Assembly (NCBI RefSeq): GCF_005280255.1
Contig: NZ_CP040018.1
Location: 248,001-312,000 of the forward strand
Direction: 5' to 3'
DNA length: 64,000 bases
DNA from: Arthrobacter sp. 24S4-2
Lineage (GTDB): Bacteria > Actinomycetota > Actinomycetes > Actinomycetales > Micrococcaceae
Shown: in pieces, positions 51,285 to 59,065 of the stretch
Layout: every line of letters begins with the position of its first letter
Numbering within the stretch: position 1 is the stretch's first letter
Notes under the pieces: model-generated
Database searches by the model: none
What the model saw: the letters and a program-made list of their open reading frames with translations, nothing else
Told to the model about the DNA's origin: nothing
Made by a program: the position numbers and the translations under genes

Positions 51285-52625
51285 ATGTCAACTTCAACGC
51301 GTGCGGCCCAGCCGCATCAAGAGCGGCTCAGCAGCAAGCAGACCCGCAAGGTCGTCACAGCCGGCTGCGTCGGCATTTTCGTGGAACTGTACGACAACGG
51401 CATCTTCGCCTTTATGGCCGGGACGCTGGCCCTCGTCTTCCTGGCGCCCGGAAACCCGGACAATGCGTTGCTGTTTGTTTTCGCAGGTTACGCGGTGTCA
51501 TTCTTTGTCCGGCCCCTTGGCGCAGTGGTCTGCGGGTTCCTGGGAGACCGGATCGGGCGGCAAAAGCTGCTGGTCTTCGTCATCCTCCTGATCAGCATCG
51601 CCACCGCCGGCATCGGGTTCCTGCCCGCCTACTCCGCGATCGGCATCGCAGCCCCCGTCCTCCTCGTGTTGCTCCGCATGCTGCAGGGCTTCTCGGTAGG
51701 CGGCGAGGCTGCCGGCGCCATGACCTTCCTGGCTGAGCACGCCCCGGAAGGCAAGCGCGGCATCATCACTTCGTACGCCCAGATCGCATCCTTCGCGGCT
51801 CTCCTGACCGGCACGCTGGTGGCGTTCTCCATGTCGCCGTGGCTCACCCAGGCGGCGATCGATGGCGGCGGCTTCGGTGCCTTCGCGTGGCGCATTCCGT
51901 TCCTTGTCGCCATCCCCATGGGCATCATCGGCTGGTACATCCGCAAGGCCATTAGCGACACCCCCAACTTCGTCAAGCTCAAGGAAGAGGGCGGCCTGTC
52001 CAAGAACCCCCTCAAGGAAGCCTTCAAGTCCGCAGAACACCGCCGCGCCATGCTCCTGGCCCTGTTCATCCCGCTCATGAACGGCTCCGGCTACTATGTC
52101 CTGTTCTCCTACATGCCCACCTTCCTGAAGGGCAAGCAGCTGAACTTCACCATCGGTGAGGCGCTCATCGTCACCGCCTGCAGCCTCGTCGCCATCTGCA
52201 TCGCCATCCCGTTCATGGGCGCCCTGTCTGACCGGGTGGGACGCAAGAAGGTCATCGCCGGCTCGGCTATCGCCATGGCAATCGTCGGCATCCCGGCCTA
52301 CGCCCTGATCGCCACTGGCAACATGGGACTCGCCATCCTCGGCGCCTGCATAATGGCAGTGGTCTTCGCCGGCCACACCGCCGTCATCCACATCCTGATC
52401 GTGGAACTGTTCCCCACCCGCGTCCGCTACTCCGCGTACGGCCTGGGCTACAACATCTCCTCAGCCGTCTTCGGCGGCACCGCCCCGCTGCTCATGACCT
52501 GGCTCATTTCGAGCACCGGCAACATCTACATGCCGGCGTTCTATGCAGTCATCACGGCGCTGGGCACCCTCGCCGCCGTGAGCACGGTAAAGGACCGCGC
52601 CCACGAGCCGCTGCGCGACGCCTGA
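51285..52625 (+). CDS. MFS transporter, metabolite:H+ symporter (MHS) type
   Basis: A 446-residue transporter with 12 predicted membrane segments. The MFS loop 2-3 motif reads GFLGDRIGRQKLL and the MHS-type N-terminal GCVGIFVELYDNGIF corresponds to the usual EWYDF segment (here VELYDN). RMLQGFSVGGEAAGAMTFLAEHAPEGKRG is the MHS family block, and the second domain has GALSDRVGRKKVI. Substrates of this family are carboxylates, proline/betaine and related acids. AGGAAAGCC precedes ATG 51285. Most likely the importer for the compound handled by the pxp-like enzymes. Confidence 0.93.
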   Translation: MSTSTRAAQPHQERLSSKQTRKVVTAGCVGIFVELYDNGIFAFMAGTLALVFLAPGNPDNALLFVFAGYAVSFFVRPLGAVVCGFLGDRIGRQKLLVFVILLISIATAGIGFLPAYSAIGIAAPVLLVLLRMLQGFSVGGEAAGAMTFLAEHAPEGKRGIITSYAQIASFAALLTGTLVAFSMSPWLTQAAIDGGGFGAFAWRIPFLVAIPMGIIGWYIRKAISDTPNFVKLKEEGGLSKNPLKEAFKSAEHRRAMLLALFIPLMNGSGYYVLFSYMPTFLKGKQLNFTIGEALIVTACSLVAICIAIPFMGALSDRVGRKKVIAGSAIAMAIVGIPAYALIATGNMGLAILGACIMAVVFAGHTAVIHILIVELFPTRVRYSAYGLGYNISSAVFGGTAPLLMTWLISSTGNIYMPAFYAVITALGTLAAVSTVKDRAHEPLRDA

Positions 52626-52669
52626 CCGGCCTGCGTAACCGCCCTCCTTCGGCAGGTCCACAGCACCTT

Positions 52670-52696
52670 GGCCGGGCCCCGCTCCGGGGCCCGGCC
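52670..52696 (+). terminator. 12-bp GC hairpin between the MFS and SDR genes
   Basis: GGCCGGGCCCCG (52670-52681) pairs perfectly with CGGGGCCCGGCC (52685-52696) around a 3-nt loop. It sits 45 bp after the MFS stop and 42 bp before the SDR start, with no T-run; it could attenuate transcription into the SDR gene. Confidence 0.6.
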
Positions 52697-52737
52697 GCCC
52701 AACTCTTCCCTTCCGCCTAACTCATCATGGAGACCTG

Positions 52738-53487
52738 ATGCCTTTTTCCGACTACACCACAGCCCTCGTCACCGGCGCATCCACCGGCATGGGAGCCGCC
52801 ATCACTGAACGGCTCGCCAAGCGCGGGCTGACCGTCCACGCCGTCGCCCGCAACCAGGAACGGCTTGAAGAACTGGCGGACCGCACCGGCGCCGTCCCGC
52901 ACGTTGTGGACCTCACGGACACCAAGGCCCTGGCCGCGGCGATCGACGGACTCAAGGTCGACGTGCTGGTGAACTGCGCCGGCGTCTCCCGTCCCGGCAA
53001 CATCCTGGATTCCTCCGAGGACGACGTCGACGAACTGGTGGACGTCAACCTTCGCGGGCTCCTGCACCTGACCCGGCTCATCCTGCCCGGCATGGTGGAG
53101 CGCGACCTCGGCCACGTGGTGAACATCAGCTCCATCGCCGGTGTGTACAACTTCTACGGACATACCGTCTACCACGCCACCAAAGCGGCGGTGCACCAGA
53201 TCTCCCGCCAGCTCCGGAACGACACCGTGGGCAAGCGGATCCGCGTCACCGAGATCTGCCCGGGCCGGGTGGAGACGGAAATCTTCGGCCGCAACCTGGG
53301 CGGCACGCCGGAGGCGATGGAGGAAGCATGGAAGACGTACTACGAAGGCTACGAATCGCTGACCACCGATGACATTGTCAACGCCCTGGACTACGCCATC
53401 GAAGCCCCAGGCCACGTGAACCTGGGAATGATGGAAATCATGCCCACGTTCCAGGTCCCGGGCGGTCTCGTTTTCGATCGGCGCTAA
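52738..53487 (+). CDS. short-chain dehydrogenase/reductase
   Basis: A 249-residue classical SDR: cofactor motif TGASTGMGAA (residues 12-21), NCAG, catalytic Ser in NISSIAG, Tyr/Lys in YHATKAAVHQ, and VNLRGLLHLTRLILPGM. The closing ICPGRVETEIFGRNLGG and FQVPGGLVFDRR resemble YdfG/3-hydroxy acid dehydrogenases that oxidise serine- or 3-hydroxyisobutyrate-like substrates. GGAGACCTG precedes the ATG. Same strand and spacing as the pxp-like operon suggests it belongs to the pathway, although a hairpin intervenes. Confidence 0.9.
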   Translation: MPFSDYTTALVTGASTGMGAAITERLAKRGLTVHAVARNQERLEELADRTGAVPHVVDLTDTKALAAAIDGLKVDVLVNCAGVSRPGNILDSSEDDVDELVDVNLRGLLHLTRLILPGMVERDLGHVVNISSIAGVYNFYGHTVYHATKAAVHQISRQLRNDTVGKRIRVTEICPGRVETEIFGRNLGGTPEAMEEAWKTYYEGYESLTTDDIVNALDYAIEAPGHVNLGMMEIMPTFQVPGGLVFDRR

Positions 53488-53638
53488 CCCTTTTCCGCGG
53501 GCGGCTGGCCCCGACGGCACCGGACTGTGCAGCTGCCTTGTGGACGCGGTTGAATATGGGCAACCGCCCATTGGGGGAGCGCGGCGGCTTTCCTAGCCTT
53601 GGGGTAGACCTTTTCACCACCAAGGATGGGATTCAACG

Positions 53639-53836
53639 ATGAAGCGCATCGCACTGCTCCGGGAACGAGTGGACACCTCCGGCGCCACCGGAACGCACTG
53701 CCCCGTATCCGGATTGTGGGCGCCTGACACCGCCCCGCATGAGGGCCAAACCTTCTTTGAAGGACACATTTTTCCGTCTTACAACGGGTCTCCGACCATC
53801 TGGCGCCGCAGCACGGCGGGCACCACCTCCCGCTGA
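53639..53836 (+). CDS. small HCPVxGxW-motif protein (paralogue 2)
   Basis: A 65-residue protein with ribosome binding site AAGGATGGG. Core residues TGTHCPVSGLW and FEGHIFPSYNGSPTIW match those of the protein at 47069-47296 in order and spacing. The short N-terminus (MKRIALLRERVDTSGA) and basic C-terminus (RRSTAGTTSR) differ. It stands alone between the SDR and dodecin genes and is followed by a strong hairpin. Single Cys with neighbouring His suggests metal or thiol chemistry, but nothing more can be said. Confidence 0.7.
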   Translation: MKRIALLRERVDTSGATGTHCPVSGLWAPDTAPHEGQTFFEGHIFPSYNGSPTIWRRSTAGTTSR

Positions 53837-53856
53837 AACTGCGGCCGCTAAAACGG

Positions 53857-53896
53857 AGGCGAACCGCGGCCGCGGCCGCGGGGCCACGGTTCGCCT
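53857..53896. terminator. terminator hairpin between convergent small gene and dodecin
   Basis: AGGCGAACCG (53857-53866) pairs with CGGTTCGCCT (53887-53896); the loop is a CGGCCG-repeat tract that can fold further. It serves the gene at 53639 and the convergent dodecin gene. Confidence 0.7.
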
Positions 53897-53921
53897 GACG
53901 CCGTCCAGCAGCTCCGCGCTG

Positions 53922-54131
53922 TCAGCGCTCCAGGCGGAAGCCCAGCTTAATGGTCACCTGCCAGTCGGCCACCTTGCCGTCTTCCAGGTGGCCACGGACT
54001 TCCTTGACCTCGAACCAGTCCAGATTGCGCAGGGTTTTGGCCGCCTCGGCGATCCCGTTGCGGACCGCGGCGTCCACGCCTTCACTCGAAGTTCCGACAA
54101 TTTCAGAAATGCTGTAGGTGTGATTCGACAA
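53922..54131 (-). CDS. dodecin family flavin-storage protein
   Basis: A 69-residue dodecin: MSNHTYSISEIVGTSSEGVDAAVRNGIAEAAKTLRNLDWFEVKEVRGHLEDGKVADWQVTIKLGF has the family's beta-alpha-beta-beta order, the central Trp (NLDWFEV) that stacks on the flavin, and the EVRGxLEDG block. Twelve copies assemble into a hollow sphere that binds FMN, CoA or riboflavin. Length is exactly that of the family. AGGAGCGAAGTTGTCGA precedes the start. Confidence 0.95.
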   Translation of the reverse strand: MSNHTYSISEIVGTSSEGVDAAVRNGIAEAAKTLRNLDWFEVKEVRGHLEDGKVADWQVTIKLGFRLER

Positions 54132-54258
54132 CTTCGCTCCTCATAATCTCCATTGACACCCGGAACTGCGGGCCGTCCCTGCAGATTAGCGGACGGAGGA
54201 CGGAACGACTAGGGCTTCGGCACGCTTTTGGACTCCGGGGCGAGGGCGCAGCGGGAAC

Positions 54259-55128
54259 TCAGCGGTCGGGGCCCGCCGGCAGGGGGCCGTGCGGCAGGCC
54301 GGGCCCAAACACAGGGCCGGGCTCCGGGCGCTTGGCCGTCAGGCCCAGTGTTGCGGGGCGCTGCCGTACCCGGCGGAGCACCCACGGGAACAGGTACTCC
54401 CTGGCCCAGACCAGATCGTTACTGCGCGCCTGCCGCCATGTACCGGTGGGCAGGACCTTCGGTTCAAGTGGTTTCAGGGTGTGGGAGACATTAAGCGTCT
54501 CCAACACCATTGCCGCGATAGTGTGATGCCCCAGCGGCGAAAAGTGCAGGCGGTCCGGATCCCACATCCGCGGGTCCGTCAGTTGCCGCAGTGTCCAAAG
54601 GTCTGCGACTACGCCGTCATGCCTGGCTGCTATGGTGCGGAGGTCTTCATTGAAAATCGCTACTTTGCCGCGAATGCGGCTGAACACGGGGATGTTGCCC
54701 CAGTCCGGTCCGGTGAAGAGCACCACGGTTGCCCCGGTGTCGCTGAGCCGTCCGATGACAGGGTCCAGCCTCTCTGCCAGCTTGTCGGGGTCGGCGCCGC
54801 GGAACACGATGTCGTTGCCTCCCGCGGAGAGGGTGACCAGGTCCGGTCTGAGTTCGATCGCCGGCCCCACCTGGTCATCGATGATCTGCTGGAGCAGACG
54901 GCCCCGGACCGCAAGGTTGGCATACGCGAAATCCCCATGGTTCACGCTTAGCTCTTCCGCGACCCGGTCCGCCCAACCCCGGACACCGCCGGGGCTCCGA
55001 GGTTCCGGATCGCCAAAGCCCTCGGTGAACGAATCTCCCAACGCCACATACCGGCCCCACGGGTGCGGATCTGGCGTGGGCGCCGCGGAACGACTCCTCG
55101 CCGGGCCCGGGATGCTGGACGTGCTCAT
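54259..55128 (-). CDS. SGNH/GDSL-family esterase or hydrolase
   Basis: A 289-residue SGNH hydrolase. Block I is YVALGDSFTEGFGDP (catalytic Ser), block III is LSAGGNDIVFRG (Asn), and block V is DRLHFSPLGHH (Asp-x-x-His). No signal peptide or membrane segment, so it is cytosolic; Arthrobacter homologues deacetylate or de-esterify unidentified substrates. The last 45 residues are Pro/Gly/Arg rich and probably disordered. ATG 55128 chosen: AGGAGG abuts it, a rather short spacing, and the protein begins just before the YVALGDS strand. Confidence 0.88.
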   Translation of the reverse strand: MSTSSIPGPARSRSAAPTPDPHPWGRYVALGDSFTEGFGDPEPRSPGGVRGWADRVAEELSVNHGDFAYANLAVRGRLLQQIIDDQVGPAIELRPDLVTLSAGGNDIVFRGADPDKLAERLDPVIGRLSDTGATVVLFTGPDWGNIPVFSRIRGKVAIFNEDLRTIAARHDGVVADLWTLRQLTDPRMWDPDRLHFSPLGHHTIAAMVLETLNVSHTLKPLEPKVLPTGTWRQARSNDLVWAREYLFPWVLRRVRQRPATLGLTAKRPEPGPVFGPGLPHGPLPAGPDR

Positions 55129-55238
55129 CCTCCTATGGTGAGCTTCTGTTTCGTTGGAAAATAGGGTCGAAAGGCGCAAAACCGGTGCGGTGCGCAGCCT
55201 CCTGTCACCACCTGGCTGTGTGGATATTTGAGCAGGCG

Positions 55239-55254
55239 AATACAGAGGGGGTAT
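55239..55254. promoter_or_regulatory. possible CsoR/CstR autoregulatory site
   Basis: ATACAGAGGGGGTAT contains inverted ATAC/GTAT arms around a G-run, like the TAxxCCC/GGGxxTA sites of CsoR-family repressors, and overlaps the ribosome binding site of the regulator. Confidence 0.4.
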
Positions 55255-55548
55255 ATGATGGAAGGATCTTTGGAGCCCATGGAGGACGCAATGGAACTCG
55301 ACCCAGCCGAGATGAAACCCGTCATTAACCGCCTGCGCCGCGCTCAGGGGCAGCTGGCGGCCGTGACCCGGATGATTGAAGAGGGGCGCGACTGCAAGAG
55401 CGTGGTCACCCAACTGGCCGCGGTTTCGAGCGCCCTGGACCGGGCCGGCTTCTCCATCATCGCCACCGGCCTCCAGCAGTGCATGCAGCAGGAGGACCCC
55501 ACCATGGACAGGGCCGAACTGGAGAAGCTCTTCCTCTCGCTCGCCTAA
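55255..55548 (+). CDS. CsoR-family regulator, CstR-like (persulfide-sensor type)
   Basis: A 97-residue helical regulator. It has EMKPVINRLRRAQGQLAAVTRMIEEGRDCKSVVTQLAAVSSAL and IIATGLQQCMQ. The first conserved Cys (DCKSV) and the second (QQCM) are present, but the His four residues before the second Cys in copper-sensing CsoR (H-x-x-x-C) is Gly here. That Cys pair without His is the pattern of CstR persulfide sensors. The start is one of two adjacent ATGs (55255 or 55258) behind AGAGGGGG. ATAC...GTAT in the leader may be its own operator. No sulfur gene follows in the window. Confidence 0.85.
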   Translation: MMEGSLEPMEDAMELDPAEMKPVINRLRRAQGQLAAVTRMIEEGRDCKSVVTQLAAVSSALDRAGFSIIATGLQQCMQQEDPTMDRAELEKLFLSLA

Positions 55549-55617
55549 AACCCTGCACAGCGGCCCGGCGTCCGCCTCGCCTAAGCCCGCGGGCCGGCCC
55601 ACGCGCAGCCCGCGCCG

Positions 55618-56328
55618 TCAGGCGGTCTGTGCCTCCAGCACGTAAGTCTTCAGGTCGTCCAGGGTCTGCTGCATGTGGGCGTCCATGGCGCTCCGGGAGC
55701 GCGCGGCGTCCCGTGACCCGAGTGCCTCGGCAATGGCCTGGTGGTGTCCGATGGCATGCTCCTGGATGTCCCGGAACTTGGACGTCTGCGTCCGGCGTTT
55801 CTCCAGCACACGGTGCAGGGGTTCAAACAGGACCGCCACAAACACATTCTCCGAGGCGCGCAGGATCAGGTCGTGGAAGGCCAGGTCAGCCTCGACAAAG
55901 GCGGCCAAGTCGTTGGACTGATGGGCCTGGCGCATGGCAGCCACGTAGCCGTGCAGGGTGTTGACGTCGGCGTCGCTGATGCGGCTGGCCGCCAGTTCGC
56001 AGGCTCCCGTTTCCAGCATCCGGCGGAGCTCAATCAGCTGGATGGCCGCGGAGGCGTCGTTCTTTCCCTCCGATGCCGCGCGGAGGACGGCCTCGAGGGA
56101 GGCCCAGCGGTTGAGCGGGTTGACGAACGTGCCCCGCCCGCGCTCCACGCTCAGGATGCGCTGGGCTTCGAGAGTCTTCATGGCCTCGCGCACGGTCATG
56201 CGGCTGACTTCGTGCTTGGCGCTGAGTTCCAGTTCGCCCGGCACGCTGGCTCCGGGAGGAAATTCGCCGGCAATGATCCGGTCCAAGAGCTCATCAGCCA
56301 CCACTCCGACCAGTGATTTCCGTGCCAT
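55618..56328 (-). CDS. GntR/FadR family transcriptional regulator (FCD domain)
   Basis: A 236-residue GntR-type regulator: winged helix MARKSLVGVVADELLDRIIAGEFPPGASVPGELELSAKHEVSRMTVREAMKTL, then an FCD ligand-binding bundle with RRMLETGACELAA, ADLAFHDLILRASEN and HHQAIAEAL, whose Asp and His residues hold a metal in related proteins. It is divergent from the sugar-acid operon, and two matching palindromes lie between them. ATG 56328 starts the family-like part; upstream codons to 56412 overlap the operator. Confidence 0.93.
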   Translation of the reverse strand: MARKSLVGVVADELLDRIIAGEFPPGASVPGELELSAKHEVSRMTVREAMKTLEAQRILSVERGRGTFVNPLNRWASLEAVLRAASEGKNDASAAIQLIELRRMLETGACELAASRISDADVNTLHGYVAAMRQAHQSNDLAAFVEADLAFHDLILRASENVFVAVLFEPLHRVLEKRRTQTSKFRDIQEHAIGHHQAIAEALGSRDAARSRSAMDAHMQQTLDDLKTYVLEAQTA

Positions 56329-56356
56329 TTTCCCCCATTCAGCGGTGAGCGACGAT

Positions 56357-56367
56357 TTGTCCGACAA
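56357..56367. promoter_or_regulatory. GntR/FadR operator, copy 1
   Basis: TTGTCCGACAA is a perfect 11-bp palindrome with the core TGTC-N-GACA, 28 bp before the gntR ATG. The same core occurs in the larger palindrome at 56416-56434. Confidence 0.7.
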
Positions 56368-56415
56368 GTCTACTTGCGCGTCCCTTGTGCCTTGTGCCAC
56401 ACTAGCATTCAAATG

Positions 56416-56434
56416 TTAGATGTCTGACATCTTA
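56416..56434. promoter_or_regulatory. GntR/FadR operator, copy 2
   Basis: TTAGATGTCTGACATCTTA is a 19-bp palindrome with one mismatched pair and the same TGTC-N-GACA core as copy 1. It is 46 bp before the ATG of the kinase gene. Centres are 63 bp apart, six helical turns. Confidence 0.75.
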
Positions 56435-56480
56435 CAAATACCTACCCGCAGCAGAGATTTCATACACAACGGAGTGCAAA

Positions 56481-58021
56481 ATGCCCCTTGAAGCAGATGT
56501 GCTGGCCGCCTTCCCGGCAGAAGTCCAGATTCCCGCTGACCTGGTTGCCAGTGCTGTCGCGGCGTCGTCGGCAGCCTCCCCCGGGTTTTGGTAGTGCTCG
56601 ACGACGACCCCACCGGCACGCAGTCCGTTGCGGACCTGCCCGTGCTCACCCGTTGGGACGTTGCCGACTTCACCTGGGCCTTTGCCCACATTCGGGAGAA
56701 CAAGACCAAGGCCGCCGTCTACGTGCTGACCAACACCCGCAGCCTGGACCCGGCCGAGGCTGCCGCCCGCAACGAGGAAATCGTCCGGAACGCCCTGGCC
56801 GCTGCCGGTGCCACTGAAGGCACCACCGCCGGTTCCAGCGCCGGCACCAGCGCCGTTTCCAGCCTGCGGCTGGGGTTCGTCAGCCGCAGCGACTCCACCC
56901 TCCGTGGCCACTACCCGCTCGAGCCGGACGTCATTGCCGCCACCGTCGCCGCCGTCAGCGGCGAGGCGACTGACGGCGTCGTCATCATTCCGGCGTTCCC
57001 CGACGCCGGACGCGTGACCATCGGCGGCGTGCACTACACACGCGGCACCGGCGCCGACGCCGGCACGCTGACCCCCGTGGCCGAGACGGAGTTCGCGAAG
57101 GATGCCTCCTTCGGCTTCGCCAACTCCGAAATGGCCAAGTACGTCCAGGAGAAGTCGCAGGGGCGCTTCGCCGCGGATTCCGTCATCGTCCTGGACCTCA
57201 ACACCATCCGTGCCTCCACCGATCCGCATATCACCGCCAAGGCCATTGCCGACGCCATTGAGTCCGCTACCGACTCCACCCCGATCGTCGCGGACATCGT
57301 CTCCGAAAACGACCTCCGCGCCCTCTCGCTGGGCCTCGAGGAAGCTGAACTCCGCGGCAAGAAACTCCTGTACCGCGTGGGACCGCCGTTTGTCCGTGCC
57401 CGGATCGGCCAGGAAATCCGCACCGAACTCAGCGGCGAAGAGGCTTACGCCGGCAACACGCCCTCGGAAGCCGGCGGCCTCATCGTGGTGGGCTCCCACG
57501 TCGGCATCACCACCCGCCAGCTCAAGGCTCTTACCGAACAGCACAACGCAGCACGCATCGTCGAGATCGACGTCGAGAAGCTTGTCGCCGCCGAAACCGA
57601 AACAGGCGGCGTGGCCAACTACCTTGACGAGACTGTGGACACGGTGGTCGGGGCGCTGCACAGCGGCGACGTCATCGTGCACACCAGCCGCCTGCTCATC
57701 AGGACGGACGACCCCGCCGAGAGCCTGCGGATCGCACGCACGGTGTCCGCCGCCGTCGTCGCCGTCGTGAACCGCACGCTCAAGACTTTCCCGCCGCGCT
57801 TTGTGATCGCCAAGGGCGGCATTACGTCCTCGGACGTCGCCGCACACGGCTTGGAAATCCGGCACGCGATTGTCCGCGGCCCCATGCTCCCGGGCATCGT
57901 GAGCCTGTGGGAGCCGGTGGACGGTCCCGCCAAGGGCATCCCGTACATCGTCTTCGCCGGCAATGTGGGCGATGACCAGTCCCTCGTCGATGTCACGCGC
58001 AAGCTCAGCAACACCTTCTAG
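56481..58021 (+). pseudogene. four-carbon acid sugar kinase (DUF1537), frameshifted near N-terminus
   Basis: Family enzymes phosphorylate threonate/erythronate-type acids with ATP. ATG 56481 (behind ACGGAGTGCAAA) gives 33 codons of normal N-terminus (PLEADVLAAFPAEVQIPADL) and then stops at FW. The expected continuation (PRVLVVLDDDPTGTQSVADL, with the catalytic DDDPTGT) is one base out of frame, and one extra C in the CCCCC run near 56580 would restore it. The rest is intact to 58021 (VSRSDSTLRGHYPLE, IIPAFPDAGR, VVGSHV, FVIAKGGITSSD, GMLPG-type block). A TTG at 56588 could start a shortened protein keeping the catalytic motif but lacking a ribosome binding site. Confidence 0.85.
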
Positions 58022-58050
58022 CAGAACACCAAGATTCAACGGAGAACACC

Positions 58051-58950
58051 ATGACCAGCAACTACACCATCACCGTCCTGGGCCTCGGCGCCATGGGCCT
58101 GCCCATGGCCACCCGCCTGGCCAGCCAGCTCACCGTGCACGGCTTCGACATCGCCGAGCCCCGCCTGAAGCTCGCCGAGGAAGCCGGCATCCGCACGTTC
58201 GCTTCCGCCCGCGAAGCCTCGGAAGGCGCCGACGCCCTGCTGCTGGCGGTGCGCAACGGCGAACAGCTCAACGATGTCCTCTTCGGCGCGAACGGCGTGG
58301 CCTCCGTGCTGAAACCGGGCGCCGTCGTGATCCTGGGCAGCACCGTGGGCACGGACGCCATCCCGGCCACCGTGGAGCGCCTGGCCGAATACGGCGTCGA
58401 ACTGGTGGACGCGCCCCTTTCCGGCGGCCCCAAGCGCGCCGGCGAAGGCGACCTGCTGATCGTGGTGGGCGCTTCCCCCGAGGCCCAGGAAAAGGCCCGC
58501 CCGGCCCTGGAGCTGCTGGCCTCCACCCTGACCGTTGTGGGCGACAAGCCCGGCGACGGCCAGGCCCTCAAGACCGTGAACCAGCTCCTTTGCGGCGTCC
58601 ACATCGCAGCCGCAGCCGAAGCGCTGGCCTTGGCCGATGCCCTGGGCCTGGACCAGGAGAAGACCCTCAAGGCCCTCGAAGCCGGCGCGGCAGGTTCGTT
58701 CATGCTCTCCAACCGCGGCCCGCGCATCCTCGAGGCCTACACCGAGGAAGGTGCCGAGGTGCTCAGCCGCCTGGACATCTTCGTCAAGGACATGGGCATC
58801 GTGGGCAAGGCCACCCGCGCGGCCGGGCTCGCCGCCCCCGTTGCCGCGGCTGCCGAACAGCTGTACCTCCTGGGCCAGGCCCAGGGCCTCGCCGCCGCCG
58901 ACGACTCCGCAGTCATCAAGGTTGTCGCTCCCACCAAGCGCACCGCGTAG
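58051..58950 (+). CDS. ltnD: LtnD-type NAD-dependent beta-hydroxyacid (threonate) dehydrogenase
   Basis: A 299-residue beta-hydroxyacid dehydrogenase. N-terminal Rossmann motif VLGLGAMGLPMATRL, substrate loop VELVDAPLSGGPKRAGEGDL, catalytic Lys in QALKTVNQLLCG and the four-helix C-domain. This variant is the L-threonate 2-dehydrogenase-like branch, which oxidises C2 or C3 of four-carbon sugar acids. RBS AACGGAGAACACC. It follows the DUF1537 kinase by 29 bp, the association defined for threonate and erythronate pathways. A 12-bp-stem hairpin follows it. Confidence 0.9.
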   Translation: MTSNYTITVLGLGAMGLPMATRLASQLTVHGFDIAEPRLKLAEEAGIRTFASAREASEGADALLLAVRNGEQLNDVLFGANGVASVLKPGAVVILGSTVGTDAIPATVERLAEYGVELVDAPLSGGPKRAGEGDLLIVVGASPEAQEKARPALELLASTLTVVGDKPGDGQALKTVNQLLCGVHIAAAAEALALADALGLDQEKTLKALEAGAAGSFMLSNRGPRILEAYTEEGAEVLSRLDIFVKDMGIVGKATRAAGLAAPVAAAAEQLYLLGQAQGLAAADDSAVIKVVAPTKRTA

Positions 58951-58982
58951 CTCCGCCTCACCACCCCGATTCAACACAAGCC

Positions 58983-59014
58983 CGACGACGGCGGTCCCCC
59001 CTCCGCCGTCGTCG
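58983..59014 (+). terminator. intra-operon hairpin between dehydrogenase and permease genes
   Basis: CGACGACGGCGG (58983-58994) pairs perfectly with CCGCCGTCGTCG (59003-59014) around an 8-nt C/T-rich loop. There is no T-run. It may stabilise the upstream mRNA or partly terminate so that permease is made at a lower level. Confidence 0.6.
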
Positions 59015-59065
59015 AACTACCCCCGTCGGCCAGCCGTGCTGGTCTGTCAAAGGAGACAATCCCCA

